A stretch of 8,402 bases of DNA from Planctomycetota bacterium (lineage in GTDB: Bacteria > Planctomycetota > Brocadiia > JAJRTI01): the NCBI GenBank assembly GCA_024278415.1, contig JAJRTI010000367.1, forward strand, positions 1-8,402. Reading direction: 5' to 3'. The position numbers and the translations under genes are program-made. Position 1 is the first letter of the stretch. Each line of letters opens with the position of its first letter. The notes beneath the pieces are model-generated. The model saw only the letters and a list, made by a program, of their open reading frames with translations. It was not told the DNA's origin and searched no databases. Below are positions 5,640-8,402 of this stretch, in pieces.

Positions 5640-7640
5640 ATGCCTGAATCTGTGACGATACATCGCGACGAGTGGGGCATCCCGCACGTGTATGCCAACA
5701 CTGACGAGGCCGCCGCGTACGGGCTCGGCTGGGCGCAAGCCGAAGATCGGCTGACGCAATTGCTCCGCAACTACCGCCTCGCCGCGGGGACCATGGCCGA
5801 GGCGTTCGGCCAAGAGTGGATCGAGCACGATTGGCAACAGCGCCTCGTGGGTCATGAGGAGGTCAGCCGCCGGCGCTACCACGAGATCCCCGCAGATGCC
5901 CGCGCGATGATCGAGGCGTTCCAGGCCGGCGTGCGCGACTACATGGCGGCACACCCGGGAGAGGTGCCACCCTGGGCGCCGGAGTTGGAGCCGTGGCAAG
6001 TCCCCGCGCTCGGCCGATTCATCATCTTCGGCTGGCCCATGGGCACGGCCATGAGCGAACTCAATCGCCGCGACCAGGTCGACCTCCCGTTCTCCTCGAA
6101 CATGTGGGCCGTGCGTCCGGAGCGCAGTGCGGAAGGGTGCGCGATTTTTTGCATCGACCCGCACATCCCTTGGGACGAGGCGTTCCGCTTCTACGAGTTC
6201 CGCGCGCACGGAGACCGCTACCACGTCTCCGGCTTCGGCCCGCTGGGCTCGCCCTTCCTCGGGCTCGGCCACAACGCGTGCCTGGCCTGGTCGTGCACCA
6301 CCGGCGGCCCGGACACCACGGACATTTACGCGGAGGAGGTCAATCCAGCCAATCCTCTCCAATACCGCTACGATGGCGAGTGGCGCGACATGCAGGCGCG
6401 GGAGATCACGATCCGGGTCAAAGACGCCGCGCCGGTCACGCGGACACTCCACATCTCGCACCACGGGCCTATCCTCCTGCGCGAGGGCCATCGCGCGTAC
6501 GCGCTCGCGACGCCGTACCTCGACGAGGTGGGCTTCACCACGCAGTTCTTCCGCATGTGCATGGCGCGCGACCTCGACGAGTTGAAGGCCGCGCTCACCA
6601 TGAACCAGCTCATGGAGCAGAACTTCATGGCCGCGGACCTGGAAGGCAATATCGTCTACGTGCGCACCGGCCGCGTGCCCATTCGCCCCCAGGGCTACGA
6701 CTTCAGCAAGCCCGTGCCCGGCCACACAAGCAAGAGCGAATGGCTGGGGCTGCATTCGATGGACGACTTCGTGCAGATCGAGAACCCCGCGTGCGGGTAC
6801 ATGCAGAACTGCAACAACGCGCCAAACACGATGATGCGCGATTGCCCCATCCGGCCCCACGACTACCCGAGCTACATCTACAACAGCGAACCCGGCCACC
6901 ACACCTCGCGCTCCCGCCGCGCGCTGGAGCTGTTGGACAAGGAGGATTGCCTGACCCTCGACCGCGCGATGGCCATCGCCGTCGATGCGCGGTTTGGCGA
7001 CGCGCCCGTCTGGCGGCAGTGGCTCGCGGCCGCGGCCCGCGCGTTCGCGCACGAGCAATGGGTCAAGGCGCTAGAGCCGTCGCTGAACCTGCTCGCCCAA
7101 TGGCGCGGCGACCAAGACGCGGACAGCATCGGCCCGGCGCTCTTCTGGACCCTGCGTGAATTCGGCAAAGCCCACGAGCCGCGCATCGACCAACGCGCCG
7201 TCATGGCCGCGCGGGAGCTGTCCCGCGACGAGCAACTGGCGCTGCTGAAATCCTTGCGCGACGCGCAGGCCTTCATGATGCAGCGTTGGGGCCGGCTCGA
7301 TGTGCCCTGGGGCGACGTGCATCGCATCCGCCGCGGCGACCGCAGTTGGCCGGCGCCTGGAGGCGACCACACACTGCGCGCGATCGGGTCCTGTTTCGAG
7401 GACGGATTCTTCTACGGCCGCAGCGGCCAGTCGTGGACCCAAGTGGTGCTGCTGCGCAACACCGGCATCGAGTCCTACAGCGCCACGCCCTTCGGCCAAA
7501 GCGACCATCCCGACTCGCCGCACTACACCGACCAGGCCGAGAAGCTCTTCAGCAAGGGCAAGCTGAAACCGACGTGGTTCCAAAGAGAGGCGCTCGAGGG
7601 GCACATCGTGTCGACGCTGGAGTTCGACTGGACGCGGTAG
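5640..7640 (+). CDS. Penicillin acylase family protein (Ntn hydrolase, amide hydrolase)
   Basis: 666 residues from ATG 5640, with AAAGG (5630-5634) 5 nt upstream and no start codon further up in frame. The N-terminus begins directly with the family opening VTIHRDEWGIPHVYANT and GLGWAQAEDRL. No signal peptide is present, unlike classical periplasmic penicillin G acylase, so it is probably cytoplasmic. The nucleophile is predicted as Ser153 in SSNMWAV (152-158), exposed by self-cleavage before it; the usual preceding Gly is Ser152. Other landmarks are DPHIPW (173-178), HHGPIL (274-279), Asn328 in QNFMAADLEGNIVYVRTGR (oxyanion-hole Asn and following strand), GYMQNCNNAP near 385-395, and GQSDHPDSPHYTDQ near the end. 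The alpha part would be about 152 residues. Family members hydrolyse beta-lactams, acyl-homoserine lactones, lipopeptides and other N-acyl amides; the substrate here cannot be told. The length is normal for the family. Confidence 0.9.
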   Translation: MPESVTIHRDEWGIPHVYANTDEAAAYGLGWAQAEDRLTQLLRNYRLAAGTMAEAFGQEWIEHDWQQRLVGHEEVSRRRYHEIPADARAMIEAFQAGVRDYMAAHPGEVPPWAPELEPWQVPALGRFIIFGWPMGTAMSELNRRDQVDLPFSSNMWAVRPERSAEGCAIFCIDPHIPWDEAFRFYEFRAHGDRYHVSGFGPLGSPFLGLGHNACLAWSCTTGGPDTTDIYAEEVNPANPLQYRYDGEWRDMQAREITIRVKDAAPVTRTLHISHHGPILLREGHRAYALATPYLDEVGFTTQFFRMCMARDLDELKAALTMNQLMEQNFMAADLEGNIVYVRTGRVPIRPQGYDFSKPVPGHTSKSEWLGLHSMDDFVQIENPACGYMQNCNNAPNTMMRDCPIRPHDYPSYIYNSEPGHHTSRSRRALELLDKEDCLTLDRAMAIAVDARFGDAPVWRQWLAAAARAFAHEQWVKALEPSLNLLAQWRGDQDADSIGPALFWTLREFGKAHEPRIDQRAVMAARELSRDEQLALLKSLRDAQAFMMQRWGRLDVPWGDVHRIRRGDRSWPAPGGDHTLRAIGSCFEDGFFYGRSGQSWTQVVLLRNTGIESYSATPFGQSDHPDSPHYTDQAEKLFSKGKLKPTWFQREALEGHIVSTLEFDWTR

Positions 7641-7650
7641 GACACGCCCG

Positions 7651-8402
7651 TCACTCGGCCAGCTCGCGCACGAACGCCACGAACTCTCTGAACCGGCCGG
7701 GGCTGCTCTTCCACTCGGGGAACTCGATCACGAACGGCCCGCGGAACCCCACGCGCAACGTGTGCCCGATCTCCTTCTCCCAATCCACCGTCCCATCCGG
7801 CCAGGCCAGATGGTCGTCGTGCTCGCCCAGGTTGTCCGCAATGTGCGTGTACACGAGTTGATCTTTTAGCTCGTCGACGAACGCGGCCGTGTTGCCGCTC
7901 ATGTGCGAGTGGCCGTAGTCGAGGTTGAACTTGACCGCCGGGGAATCGACCGCGGCAAAGACCGCGTGGAAGTCCGATGGCTCGCCGCCGATCTCGCACT
8001 TGTCCTCGTACTCGAACCGGTAGTGGTTCTCCAAGGCGATGGTCGTGCCTGCGTGTTCATAGGCCGGCGCGACCGCGTGGCAGACTTGGATCACGTTTTC
8101 GATTCCCGCCTCCCTCGACGGATTCGCGCCAAGGTGGACGATGAGGTGCTTGACCCCGGCCGCGACACAGAGGTCAAGGCCGCGCTTCATCGCTTCGGCG
8201 CCGGCGCGGGCGTCGGCAGCGAGGTTGTCCCACGCATGCAAGTCCACCGTCATGCCGCGGCCGGCCGCGATCCGCTTGCACTCCGCGTAGTCGCCGGGCT
8301 CCATGCGGTTGGTCGAGAACTCGATCGCGTCGATCCCGAACTCGTCCTGCGCGCGGGCGAAGGCTTGGTCGAGCGTCTCCCACTCGTAATGGAGGCAACT
8401 GA
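7651..8402 (-). CDS. Sugar phosphate isomerase/epimerase-like TIM-barrel protein (partial, N-terminus beyond right edge)
   Basis: The stop TGA is at 7651-7653; the frame is open to the right edge, showing 249 residues. The first visible residues, SCLHYEWETLDQAFARAQ, look close to the N-terminus, so only a few residues are probably missing; the ATG at 8304 is internal. The layout is that of the AP-endonuclease-2-like xylose isomerase barrel (PF01261). Likely divalent-metal ligands are Glu124 in ALENHYRF, Asp161 and His164 in LDYGHSH, His186 in YTHIADN and Glu226 in FVIEF. HLGANPS and GTVDWEKE are also typical. No signal peptide or membrane segment is seen. Members isomerise or epimerise sugars, ketoses, inosose and other polyols; the substrate is unknown. 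The gene is convergent with the acylase gene, with 10 bases between the stop codons and no space for a terminator. Confidence 0.88.
   Translation of the reverse strand, partial: SCLHYEWETLDQAFARAQDEFGIDAIEFSTNRMEPGDYAECKRIAAGRGMTVDLHAWDNLAADARAGAEAMKRGLDLCVAAGVKHLIVHLGANPSREAGIENVIQVCHAVAPAYEHAGTTIALENHYRFEYEDKCEIGGEPSDFHAVFAAVDSPAVKFNLDYGHSHMSGNTAAFVDELKDQLVYTHIADNLGEHDDHLAWPDGTVDWEKEIGHTLRVGFRGPFVIEFPEWKSSPGRFREFVAFVRELAE

Noticed and set aside
5622..7058. Minus-strand 478-codon ORF
   Set aside because: It lies antisense to the penicillin-acylase gene, which has clear family motifs; the long open frame is due to high GC and shows no motif.
5993..7159. Plus-strand 388-codon ORF rich in Arg and Pro
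   Set aside because: It is a frame shadow inside the acylase gene.

Overview
This is a high-GC bacterial window with five complete protein-coding genes and two partial ones, one at each edge. No rRNA, tRNA, insertion sequence or CRISPR array was seen. A prepilin-type protein with a glycine-proline-acidic tail, a uroporphyrinogen-decarboxylase-domain protein outside heme synthesis and a sugar-phosphate-isomerase-like TIM barrel together suggest an uncultured bacterium of the Planctomycetota / Lentisphaerota / Hydrogenedentota kind. That placement is inferred from gene content only.

Left part (1-3716, all minus strand). A gene cluster reads leftward: a small lipoprotein with a CsgG/TolB-like core, a CPBP (CAAX/Abi) membrane protease-like protein, and a class I methyltransferase. 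The gaps are short (33 and 13 nt), so they probably form one transcription unit, with a TTGACA-type promoter upstream. After the methyltransferase comes a separate, well-formed sigma70-type promoter and then a pseudopilin gene. That gene runs off the left edge while still inside a long tandem-repeat tail made almost only of G, P, D and E.

Middle (3717-4385). This is a divergent intergenic region of about 670 bases with no convincing gene. It holds the leftward lipoprotein promoter, a probable rightward promoter for the next gene, and several hairpins. One hairpin, read leftward, is a good intrinsic terminator that ends no visible gene, so a small RNA is possible.

Right part (4386-8402). Rightward, a UroD/MtaA-type protein is followed after 93 bases by a penicillin-acylase-family Ntn hydrolase without a signal peptide. 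The spacer holds two back-to-back hairpins whose loops are complementary. A leftward sugar phosphate isomerase/epimerase enters from the right edge and converges on the acylase gene with only 10 bases between the stop codons. The UroD-like protein and acylase may act on the same unknown substrate, but the sequence does not identify it.
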